Of a DNA stretch of 17,447 nucleotides, positions 9,274-17,447 are shown piece after piece. Position 1 is the stretch's first letter; each line of letters starts with the position of its first letter. The stretch spans positions 8,028 through 25,474 of the forward strand of contig NAOQ01000049.1 of assembly GCA_002751075.1 (NCBI GenBank), written 5' to 3'. The stretch comes from Ichthyophonus hoferi (Eukaryota; Opisthokonta; Ichthyosporea; Ichthyophonida; Ichthyophonidae). Both the position numbers and the translations under genes were made by a program. The notes beneath the pieces were generated by a model that worked only from the letters and a program-made list of their open reading frames with translations, searched no databases and had not been told where the DNA came from.

Positions 9274-11911
9274 ATGTTAACCAATGAAACCCTCGACGGT
9301 CGCTTGTTGTTTGCCTGTCCAAAAAAAGGCCGCATCTTTGACCAGTCTATTCGCCTACTGAAGAAGATAGGAGTCAATGTAGGTTTTATTATATACCATA
9401 TATATACTATACTCTATCAGGGAACTGTGGAGCACTAAGAGTGGACTGGGCACTCAGTATTACAGAGGACACAGAAGTGATATAGCTTTAGCTACTAATA
9501 AAAGCATTGCTGTTGTTTTCTTGCCCGCCGCTGATATTGCACTGTATGTGGCCCAAGGCAGGTTGGTGACTCACTCTGACAGGCTATTTCCTAGCTGTTG
9601 TTATTAATGGGGTGATTAGTCAAAGGGAAAAAGACAAGAATAATATTTGTAGCATATAGGGAAGACCACTGGTGAAAGATAATAATGACGAGACAACATG
9701 TGCAGGGTTGATATTGGGATTACAGGCCAAGATATAATTGCAGAGAAGGGGGTGCAAGTCGACGAGCTGTTGAAGCTAGGGTAAGAAGTCCCTCTATATA
9801 CAATAAGGGAACAATGAAGACTTACCCATAGGCCCCATGCTATACCCAAGGGGTCATCAGTATTATCATCTTTTCCATAGAGCTATTTTCAAGCCCAGTA
9901 CTAGGCTACCTTTTGAAACTTCCTTTCAACTATTTATACATACTAATTATCTGATCACAAGGTATATTCTCCCAGTCTTTCTCACTTATTTTTTGCTCTT
10001 CTTTTGGGATTCCCCTCCTTCCCACCCTATGTTTTTTCTGGTTGTGTATTTGGTGATAATGGACCAATAGGAACCAATAAGACTGCAGTAGTGATATTCA
10101 TCCTGACCATCCGAAGTAAATTATCTGTATCTTGCAGACCATTGGTAGACGATACAGACAGATGGGGTACATGCATGGGGAGGTGGGGGGGTGGCAATAT
10201 GCTATATGGGTATAGATTGATTGCCAGCCTGCAGGTATGGAAAGTGCCGCCTGTGCTTGCAGGCTCCAAACCGAAGCCTACAGGATGGAACCATCACCCA
10301 GCCTAGCGACTTATGTGGTGAGTGTGTGGGCGAGGGTCTAGTGGGTTATTATGGGTCTAGATAACCAATAATATTGTACCATATGTCATATAGGTCAGCG
10401 GATTGTGACATCTTTTCCGACACTGGCCTCACAGTATTTCAACAGTCTAAATCCAAACAAGTCAACCAGTGTCAGGGCTGTGTCAGGGTCTGTAGAGGCT
10501 GCCTGTCAACTGGGATTGGCTGATGCTATTGGTGGGTAGTGCATAGGGAGGGTGCTTGTGTTACATATTATGTTATGTGTCCGTGTGGTGGAATGAATAT
10601 GTAAAAGATATGTTTCCCTGCTGGCAGGTACATCCAAGGAGATAGGTTAAACCGACTGAAAATGGGGGTCGGAGTGCTTTTATATTAGTTATATAGGTAT
10701 ATCTGTGATACAAACCCCTAATATACGCCGTCTTTTTTTTATACTTTTTGTTTCGAGTGTTTACTCGACAGTGTTATTGCAACACAATAGTCATTATCGT
10801 CATTACTGCTATCCTATTGTTAATTTTTAAAGGAGAGGTAGGGCCATGTATGACTAAGGAAGTACCAGATAGAGGTCAAGTTGACTAGCCACGTTGGCTG
10901 GATCAATGCCGATAGATTAACAAGTGACCTAAGGGTGATATAAATATGGTATGAAGGGTATAGATATAGGGGGAAGATTGATTTCCTACTCGTTAGAGGC
11001 CAATGCTCGTTTAGGTTTCTTTCCTAGGTTGAAACGGCTTTGGGTATCAACAACTTACTATGCAATCATCGGTGAACCTAGACCAAACAGGCTGCATTAG
11101 AATGAACAGATTCGTACCTAAGTTATAGGAGACTAGAGATAAGTATAGAGTTGAGCCCAAAGGGGGCATAGAGGAAGGTCTTGGCTTGTGTGTGGGTATA
11201 AAGGTAATACGAGTATGTATACAAGGGGATCCCTTGATGTATATTGACAGTAAATGTGGTCCAGTGGATCTGGTAGAGACAGGAGACACCATGAGGGCTG
11301 CTGATCTAGCGGTGGTAGGGGAGATCATGGAGACAGAGGCTGTACTGATTGGTAATCCCAACAGTGACCACAAGGTATGTGTGGGGTAAGGTTGGGCATA
11401 GAACACATGGCTCCGCATGCTGTTTCTCTCTTGTAGGCATGCATGCAACCCTAGATGAGATAAAGGGTATAATCATATTTTCCCAATCATATGGGCAACA
11501 GGACTTGATTAAATTGCTGGTAATGCGGTGTGAAGGGGTGGTAAATGCGGATAAGCTAGTTCTAATGGAGTACAATATTCCCAAGGTCCGCCTACAGGAG
11601 GTATGTACATAATCTCTACGGCTTGTGTTAGGTGGGTGTGGGTATGGCCCCCTACTGACTTTTTCCTTATATTCTCAGGCCTGTTTATTAACACCTGGCA
11701 AGCAATCCCCGACAATCCAGACCCTAGAGGATCCCGCATGGGTGGCTGTAAAGGCACTGGAGAAAAAAAGTGTAGGTGTTGGGGGTAGGGTGAGGCCAAA
11801 AAGACAGCTGACACGGGGTGGGTACAGGATATGCATGTTATAATGGATGCCCTAGTCAATGTGGGAGCCAAACACATCCTGGTGTATGAACTGGTCAACA
11901 CGAGACTGTAG
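9274..11911 (+). CDS. HIS1: ATP phosphoribosyltransferase, first step of histidine biosynthesis (9 exons)
   Basis: Exons: 9274-9378, 9458-9561, 9706-9780, 10235-10317, 10394-10531, 11265-11374, 11502-11600, 11679-11771, 11828-11911. They join in phase into 296 codons, against 297 in yeast. The enzyme condenses ATP with PRPP to give phosphoribosyl-ATP, committing both to histidine; it is normally cytosolic and feedback-inhibited by histidine. Visible motifs are LLFACPKKGR (residues 11-20), VVFLPAADIALYV (about 54-66), DIGITGQD (72-79) and the PRPP-binding loop DLVETGDTMRAADL (170-183). A C-terminal HisG_C-type regulatory domain follows to residue 296, ending VYELVNTRL, so this is the long form that needs no HisZ partner. 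The start gives the same distance to the RLLF motif as in yeast. All introns are GT-AG: 79, 144, 454, 76, 733, 127, 78 and 56 bases, the third and fifth being outliers. No sign of damage. The motif match is strong; exon edges rest on phase and homology, not on transcripts. Confidence 0.96.
9781..10234 (+). other. Long HIS1 intron 3 (454 bases)
   Basis: The donor GTAAGAAG follows the codons ending LLKLG, and the acceptor CCTGCAG precedes the sequence for YGKCRLC. It is several times longer than most introns here. Near its 3' end is a G-rich patch on the plus strand (10163-10193) with runs of four, four and seven G. I found no nested gene or clear repeat; the open frames in it are short and match nothing I know. 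Confidence 0.85.
10532..11264 (+). other. Long HIS1 intron 5 (733 bases)
   Basis: It splits a valine codon in the DAIVDLVETG motif, donor GTGGGTAG and acceptor GGTCCAG, so its limits are well fixed by protein homology. It is the longest intron in the window. It contains a T9 run (10732-10740) followed by a perfect 6-base stem with 4-base loop (TCGAGT 10753-10758, ACTCGA 10763-10768). The T-run is reminiscent of a polymerase III stop, but I see no convincing A/B boxes or snoRNA C/D boxes. A degraded insertion or an unannotated small RNA remains possible. Confidence 0.85.
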
Positions 11912-12183
11912 GGCTACATATATCTCAGACCCTATGCTATTATGACCTTAATGTATAGTGCAGAGGATAGAGGACCGTCGGATCGAGGCATGGGCCCTTC
12001 ATATATTTCGTACATGTATATTTGTGATGCATATGCTCATAGTGAACAATACCTAACAGGCAACGGTGCACTATTAGGTTTATAGTTCAACTACCAGTGA
12101 CCAATTAGTAGTAATATGTAAAATAGATAATTTGCATATATAAACCTGCATCAAGTAAGGGTAGACGACCTCTCATAGGTTGT

Positions 12184-12206
12184 AATAAAATAAACACGGA
12201 AATAAA
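12184..12206 (+). terminator. Cluster of AATAAA poly(A) signals, probably for HIS1
   Basis: Three AATAAA hexamers (12184-12189, 12189-12194, 12201-12206) lie on the HIS1 strand about 275-295 bases after its stop codon. That is a plausible 3' untranslated length. Fungal poly(A) signals are loose, so use of these hexamers is inferred. Confidence 0.45.
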
Positions 12207-12260
12207 TGATTCCATTGGGTTAACCCTACAGCCTCTGTCTTGTAAGATATGATCTATTAC

Positions 12261-12268
12261 TACGTCAC
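12261..12268. promoter_or_regulatory. TACGTCAC motif, copy 1 (ATF/CREB-like)
   Basis: TACGTCAC contains the ATF/CREB half-site core ACGTCA. The same eight bases recur at 12471-12478 and 14712-14719, all in the same orientation. This copy lies between two gene 3' ends, an unusual place for a promoter element. Confidence 0.3.
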
Positions 12269-12470
12269 AGTGAACCATATTTATATCATGATCATTTTAT
12301 ATTACCCAACCCGAAGGTATGGTTGATTTCTATATTAATATTTAAAAGTAATGCTACACTGAACCAATCAATGCTTTACTTATTGTAACACTACAAGTGC
12401 GCTTATTTCTGGGTTGGCCAGTCATTAAGTCATTACCAATAGGCTACATGCCATCATACTACGGTTAAGA

Positions 12471-12478
12471 TACGTCAC
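12471..12478. promoter_or_regulatory. TACGTCAC motif, copy 2 (ATF/CREB-like)
   Basis: Identical octamer to the one 210 bases upstream, also in the convergent intergenic region. The flanking bases differ between copies beyond the octamer, so this is not a longer duplicated segment. Confidence 0.3.
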
Positions 12479-12622
12479 TGGGCCTTGCATACATTTGCAA
12501 GTATCGTGTAGCCACCCTAAGCACACTATTGCTATGGGATACGACTATTATACATCGCAGTGGTAGCATTAATGGCCAAGCACAGGGCACTGCAGCCTAA
12601 CAATCTAAACATTACATATCAC

Positions 12623-12628
12623 TTTATT
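12623..12628 (-). terminator. AATAAA overlapping the RPN1 stop codon
   Basis: The last codons GAA GAA/GAG and the stop TAA run into AG, so that AATAAA spans the stop on the minus strand. No other AATAAA is seen downstream on that strand before HIS1. If used, the 3' untranslated region would be only some tens of bases. It may simply be chance. Confidence 0.25.
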
Positions 12629-15600
12629 CCTCTTGGAAGTTGGGGTTTTTCCTTAGGAGCACAAAACCCTCTAGTATAGGTGTCAAAGGGAGATCTGCAG
12701 AGAGGACCGTATAACACATTAGCTCCACTACCACCTCTTGACACATTAACAGACACTGGGCCTTATGCTAATATCCTTCATACCTCTCTCTACCTTCGCT
12801 ACCCCACCTCCACATGGCCCCTCTCCCTCTCACGTGCTACTATTTCATACCACCATCATAAGACTAGTCACTTACATTCTTCAGTCGCTAGCTCGGCCCG
12901 CTCTCCGTATGCTAAAAGTACAGGGGTTGTATGTGTCTGAAACCCTGTGATGGTCTTAGGCTTGCCTGCCTGGCCAACCACATCTACAGCCTGTCCTACA
13001 CGCACCGAGACCTGAAGGGGGTTAAGGTCCTCATCGAAGGTGGCCAGCATGCGGGGGTAGATGGCAGGGGTGATAAGGTAGAGCAGGTAGTGGCTCTTGC
13101 CCAGAATGGCTAGGGTAAAGAAAGCATTAGTATGCATGCCTGTCAGACTTTCATTAATGTGTTCTCATGCGTGTCTAGTGTGCTTATTGGTTTAAACCTC
13201 TCACTCTCTAGGGGGGAACTTACTATTCTTGACATCCATAAGGGCAACCAGCACGGACATCAAGGAGGCAGTGGCTACCAGGGACATCTAAGTGGGAGGA
13301 ATATATCAGGGCACTATCCAGGCATGTTATGGAGAATAGTGTGCATGTCATAGCCATGTATCTACATATGCGTAAGAGACCAACCCCAACTACAAGCCTC
13401 TCACAGTTGTATATCTATTACGCAACAGTGCCCACCGCACTCACAGCTACACACATACCTGGGTACGATCGGTATGATAAGGACTAATGCTCATAGTTCC
13501 TTTGCCCATATGAAGAAGACCCTGCATCACCCATTGGTCAATATCAGGGCCCCGTCTCCCTAAGGTCAATCATACAGCTATACAATGCACATACATACCT
13601 GGGCCAGTCTGACAATGAACAGATTATTGGGGTCCTTATGGTAATAGACGGCCAGCTGACGCAGCATGGCTGCTATCCTGGCATTGTTTGTGCCTGCACC
13701 CCTAGGCTGTTAGCGGCCAAACATACTTAACCACACCGTAGTGGGCACATCCCAGCCTGCCGAATACATACCACAGCCAACAATGCCTAAAGCCATAATA
13801 GAGTTGTGGGCAACCTCGGCGTCGGCATCATGGGATAGCTTGCTCAGAGTATCCAGTACAGACAGACGGGGGTTGGATGCACAGAGCAGGGCTAGGGCCA
13901 AAGGTACAGCCCGGCGAATGGCTTCTTCACCATATTGAAGCTGGAGGGGAGAAACGAAGGTTAGCGAGAGTCTGTACTGCTACAGGAGAGGAAAGAAATA
14001 TACTTACAAGATGGTTGAACGAACGGAGGGCCATTTCAGCTCCAATCTCTTCACCCATAGATATCAGGGCCAGGCCCACCACGGCCACTGATTGATAGCG
14101 ATCATCCTGCATGTCTCCCCCTATCAGCCCTCTGTGCTCCCGCAAGGCATACACCCTCATATGTGCTAACACTTACCTGGTCCTGCTCAGTGTCTACGTG
14201 TTCACTACACATGTGAAGCAGGTTCTGTACCTTCAAAACATTGCCCGTGCCTGTACCATCCCACCATTAGCTATCCACAGCTAGTCACAGCAATCTCAGA
14301 GATGGCCAGGTACCCACCAGCATATGCACAGATGTCCAATAGGACGGAGGCAGGAGCTTGTAAGGCCTTGGGCAGCACCTTGAGTGCCTCCTTGTAGGCA
14401 TCGGCAGCCTCCTGTATGGTCATACGACCCCTCATGTGGTTAGGGCTGCATTGCGCCAGATATACGCACGTATATGCATACACCATCTACACATGTACGA
14501 GCATGGCTGGACTAATATCTATACTAGAATATCGTTCGTACGAGGTCAGGCGAGGATCAACAGGCCAATCCAAAAGGGTTATTTAAAGAGCAAACACAGG
14601 CCAATGCTCACAACCCACCTGACAGCCCATAAAGATCATAGCCAGCCCCAGCCCCAGGTACATGATGTGGGTCTCAGTCAACTGAGCCTCAGTCCTGCAT
14701 CCCACGGTTAGTACGTCACCCTTACCCTTCTCCTCCTGTGTCTCTGCTCTAGTACACACCTTTCCATCATACAGGCAAGTAGACTTTGGGCCACATCACC
14801 CTTAGCTGTTCCTACACACACCAAGCCTAGGGCCACAGCAGTGACACCCAATACCTCCACGTTACTCTTGGAGTCCGTAAGAACAGTGGTCAACAGTTCA
14901 ATAATATCCTCTCTCGCTGATCCAGCATAGGCAATACCCAATCTAACAAGTCCTACATGTCAGTAAAATGCCCCCTGACCTATACCACCGTCCCAAATTA
15001 TACTATAGATCATCTCATAACTCCACAGCATCTATCCACCTACCCAATAATGGCGCCCACCCTCATAATGTTGCTATTGTGCAAAACGTAGTCAGATAAC
15101 AGGGCCAGTGCTGGATCACACTCATTACGAATAGCAGAGTTGACCACACCACAAGCCAGTAAGGCTCCAGCCTGCCCATCGCATCACCATCAGTACCTTG
15201 TACTACCCACCGCCCACCCACCCCTAGCAGTCATCCCTCTCTACCTTAATATAGTCCTCATTGGAGTACAGGAACTTGTCGATCTGGGTGAGTCCACCAT
15301 CCACATCCCACAGGAGAATCAGGCCCAGGGAGGCTGCAGCACTCATCATACCTGTAGGGCAGGGTCAAGTTTACTATGCTGCCATGAGATTTTTTCCTTA
15401 TCACTCCTTCCACCCACGCCCAATCCCACTCTATTCCCCTCTCATCACCTGTACGGCAACAAGACATACCATGATCCTTGTTCTTGTAGAGCCATTTGTT
15501 CCCTTCCACTGTCATCAACTTGTCCTGTCCAAATCCTGTGTTGAGGAAGGCGTTCACAAAGGTGGAGGCTAAGTTCTGACGGGCAGAGTCCACATTGCTT

Positions 15601-17404
15601 CCACCAAACGCATTAGAGCCTGTCCCCAGGGTGAAATCATTAGCAAATCCAATTTATCGTAGGCCACATATAGCCATGAGAGTGGGGTCACATACGAGTG
15701 GGCTCCAGGTGGGACTTGTAAATGTCCTCAGGTAGCTTGGGGGCCATAATGTCCAGGTCCCTCGCCAGGGCCAAGAAGTTAGCATTTAGATGCGAGTTGG
15801 CCAACATCTCTTGTAGGTCATCATCGTCAGTCTCAATAACTGTCTGCTGTCTGGCCATGATAAATGCCATCTGTCGTTGCAGTGCCCTGTCCCACCCTTA
15901 TTAGTACGAGATAACTCGACACCTCGCACCCAATCCCCCTATATAACACCTACTTGTCATCACATGACATGAAGATCTCCTTCACTAGGTCCATATCGTT
16001 AAGCCGACTAGCCAATCGCATGGCCTCGACCTGTATCCGTTGGTTACTATCCCATCTTGCTATTTACAAGGTATAACCAAATAATCATCCTACTCCAGAC
16101 CATCATCTATAGTAATAGCTAGGGATGACACATTGGGAGTGGGGTAAGAGAATGGCCTAAAGGGTGGCTTGCATGATGAGGCAAGAGAGGGTATATATAT
16201 ATATAAGTGCATACTAGTATGTATATATGCATAGGCTAATCCCCGCCAATGAGTGAGCAGGAAAGGCATCCAACCTTTTGATCAAACTTTAAGAACAGAT
16301 TCAAGGCAGTACGTAGGAGTTGGGTGTCCTCTGGCTCAGGCACATAGTTGACACAGCTGTAGATATGAGCCTGTTAGTGTGTGGCCTTGGGGGGGTGGGG
16401 GGTGGGCATGCACAATGAGAGTATATACCATACACCTACCTGATAAGATACAGGCACACCCGGGGATAGTCCTCCTTCTCTACATATTTTTCCAATAGAT
16501 CCACTCGTTCAATCTCCATCAACAAGTCACAGGCCTCAGCCTCGGCTGTGTTGCAATTAATAGTCAGTGGTCATATCATAGGTCAGTCATTATCACCCGG
16601 CCCCATTAAGTGTCAATCATGCATGCTATCCTTCTACAATGCACAGTTTTCCGACATCAAGACTAACTTTATATACCATGCAATATTAATCTACATAGAT
16701 AAAATCATAATCAACCAATCATAGCCATATATGCTACATTATGATTGGCAGGAATACACACCATAACAACTGTTCTTATTTACACATAGGACACACATGC
16801 TAGTGAGACAAACAGGCATTGTGATTGATTAGCTAGCGAAAGCACAGATGATTTATATATACATGCATATAGATAGGCGAATAACAAGAAGTGTGGTATT
16901 GAGATAACCTAACAGGATGGTAGGGAAATTGGAACAGTCCTTACTACACGACTAGTCTATCTATTTATACACTTATCGGTTCCCATACTGCACCCTGTCC
17001 TACCATTGTGTCGCATGCAGTAGGGGACAATCTCCTCGGCCAGGGCGACTAGCCTCTCGACTGGAACCTGTACGACTTTATTAGGACACCTCTAAATGCT
17101 ACAGTCTAGTAACCAGTCATATGATAAGATTGTACCACGTTACCAGTCAATAGACTTACTGCGATATAAAGGAGGCGCGACAGTTTCAAATAATAGAGTA
17201 TGTCAGGATGTATACATGCTTATGTATAAACGTAAGTAATATGGCATGTACATGTAAGGATGCTTGTAGTCATGTGGTGAGGATGTATGAAGGAACAGAC
17301 ATCCTAGTCAGTTAGAATGAGAATGGTATCCTAGTACACATACCTTGGTTAGGCCCTCTTCTTCTTTCTCATCATATGCTTGTGCTATTTCAGTAGACAG
17401 GTGC
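12624..17404 (-). CDS. RPN1: 26S proteasome regulatory subunit RPN1/PSMD2, 5' end beyond the window (20 exons seen)
   Basis: Exons, 5' to 3' on the minus strand: 17404-17344, 17067-17004, 16545-16440, 16356-16275, 16030-15954, 15886-15696, 15619-15470, 15351-15245, 15171-15044, 14942-14760, 14694-14619, 14411-14318, 14250-14177, 14106-14008, 13940-13772, 13693-13599, 13521-13459, 13287-13224, 13109-12876, 12694-12624. They join in phase into 728 codons with no internal stop; about 160 N-terminal residues of a roughly 900-residue family lie off the right edge. RPN1 is a scaffold of the proteasome base that docks ubiquitin receptors and the Ubp6/USP14 deubiquitinase. Landmarks in order: [54 protein letters not shown], proteasome/cyclosome repeats such as [37 protein letters not shown], and the C-terminal [20 protein letters not shown] then [11 protein letters not shown]. 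The charged Lys/Glu linker of human PSMD2 is reduced here to a few acidic residues (DTEQDQDD). Introns are GT-AG, mostly 65-120 bases. Confidence 0.97.
14712..14719. promoter_or_regulatory. TACGTCAC motif, copy 3, inside an RPN1 intron
   Basis: Third copy of the octamer, within the 65-base RPN1 intron 14695-14759. It is probably incidental here, but it adds to the local over-representation of the motif. Confidence 0.2.
16210..16221. repeat. 12-base perfect palindrome in an RPN1 intron
   Basis: CATACTAGTATG is its own reverse complement. It sits just after a run of TA units (16192-16205) inside the 244-base RPN1 intron 16031-16274, one of the longer introns of this gene. No function is inferred. 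Confidence 0.75.
16389..16406 (+). other. G-run able to form a quadruplex, in an RPN1 intron
   Basis: Seven G, T, six G, T, three G on the plus strand give at least four G-triplets with one-base loops. It lies in the 83-base RPN1 intron 16357-16439, so the RPN1 pre-mRNA carries the C-rich complement, upstream of a CTAAC branch-point-like sequence and the CTACAG acceptor. The G-rich strand is the transcription template. Confidence 0.6.
16546..17003 (-). other. Long RPN1 intron (458 bases) with an inverted repeat
   Basis: Limits are fixed by the join of the codons for IVPYCMRHN and AEAEACDLL. It is the longest RPN1 intron seen. It contains perfect 9-base arms CCAATCATA (16715-16723) and TATGATTGG (16740-16748) around a 16-base spacer. 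This could be a remnant of a small inverted-repeat element or chance; no open frame of note is present. Confidence 0.8.
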
Positions 17405-17447
17405 CTGTGCGTGGTAACATATTAACACCTAGCCCACCCTACCCACC
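17405..17447 (-). other. 3' end of the next upstream RPN1 intron
   Basis: On the minus strand these bases end in CACGCACAG, a normal acceptor in phase with the exon beginning HLSTEIAQ. Two bases of the preceding codon (arginine by homology) lie on the previous exon, outside the window. Confidence 0.75.

Larger units (their letters stand above)
11912..12623. other. Convergent intergenic region between HIS1 and RPN1
   Basis: These 712 bases separate the two stop codons and hold no gene I can support. They contain the HIS1 poly(A) signal cluster, a perfect palindrome GGGTTAACCC (12217-12226) and two copies of TACGTCAC (12261-12268 and 12471-12478). Both 3' untranslated regions must end here, possibly overlapping. 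Confidence 0.7.

Noticed and set aside
10179-10190. GGTGGCAAT near the end of HIS1 intron 3, close to the Rpn4 proteasome element GGTGGCAAA
   Set aside because: It has one mismatch and lies in the wrong gene; the RPN1 promoter is outside the window.
11047-11448. 133-codon minus-strand frame across HIS1 exon 6
   Set aside because: It is the antisense of a well-supported HIS1 exon and its flanking introns, with no protein family signal.
11424-11501. Alternative acceptor of HIS1 exon 7 after CTTGTAG, adding an upstream segment
   Set aside because: It would add about two dozen residues absent from the family; the acceptor at 11500-11501 joins NPNSDHK to DLIKLL exactly as in yeast.
15140-15544. 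134-codon plus-strand frame across RPN1 exons
   Set aside because: It is the shadow of RPN1 coding sequence on the other strand, which matches the family exactly.

Overview
The window looks like nuclear DNA of an intron-rich eukaryote, most likely a fungus and perhaps an early-diverging one. It carries a spliced HIS1 gene (a pathway found in fungi, plants and protists but not animals) of 296 codons, the usual fungal length. Next to it is a spliced RPN1 gene whose C-terminal end reads closer to the animal form than to budding yeast. Every intron I placed is GT-AG, and most are 56-120 bases. The species cannot be named from this sequence alone.

Layout: bases 1 to about 9,000 are AT-rich, with no host gene that I can recognise. 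At the left edge is the broken 5' half of an old Ty1/copia retrotransposon on the minus strand, running off the window. Further right are two diverged copies of an unnamed repeat (about 2734-3085 and 6913-7255), several AT palindromes and two AT microsatellites. From about 8,900 the base composition becomes more balanced, and a plausible promoter (CCAAT and TATAAA) leads into HIS1.

HIS1 (9274-11911, plus strand, 9 exons) encodes ATP phosphoribosyltransferase, the first step of histidine biosynthesis. After a 712-base convergent intergenic stretch comes RPN1 (12624-17404, minus strand, 20 exons seen, 5' end beyond the right edge), the largest non-ATPase subunit of the 26S proteasome base. All 29 exons join in phase with no internal stop, so both genes look intact over what is visible. 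The two genes have no known functional link; they are tail-to-tail neighbours.

I found no RNA gene, CRISPR array or convincing new multi-gene system. The best leads are the unnamed repeat pair, the two outsized HIS1 introns, and a recurring TACGTCAC motif around the gene pair.
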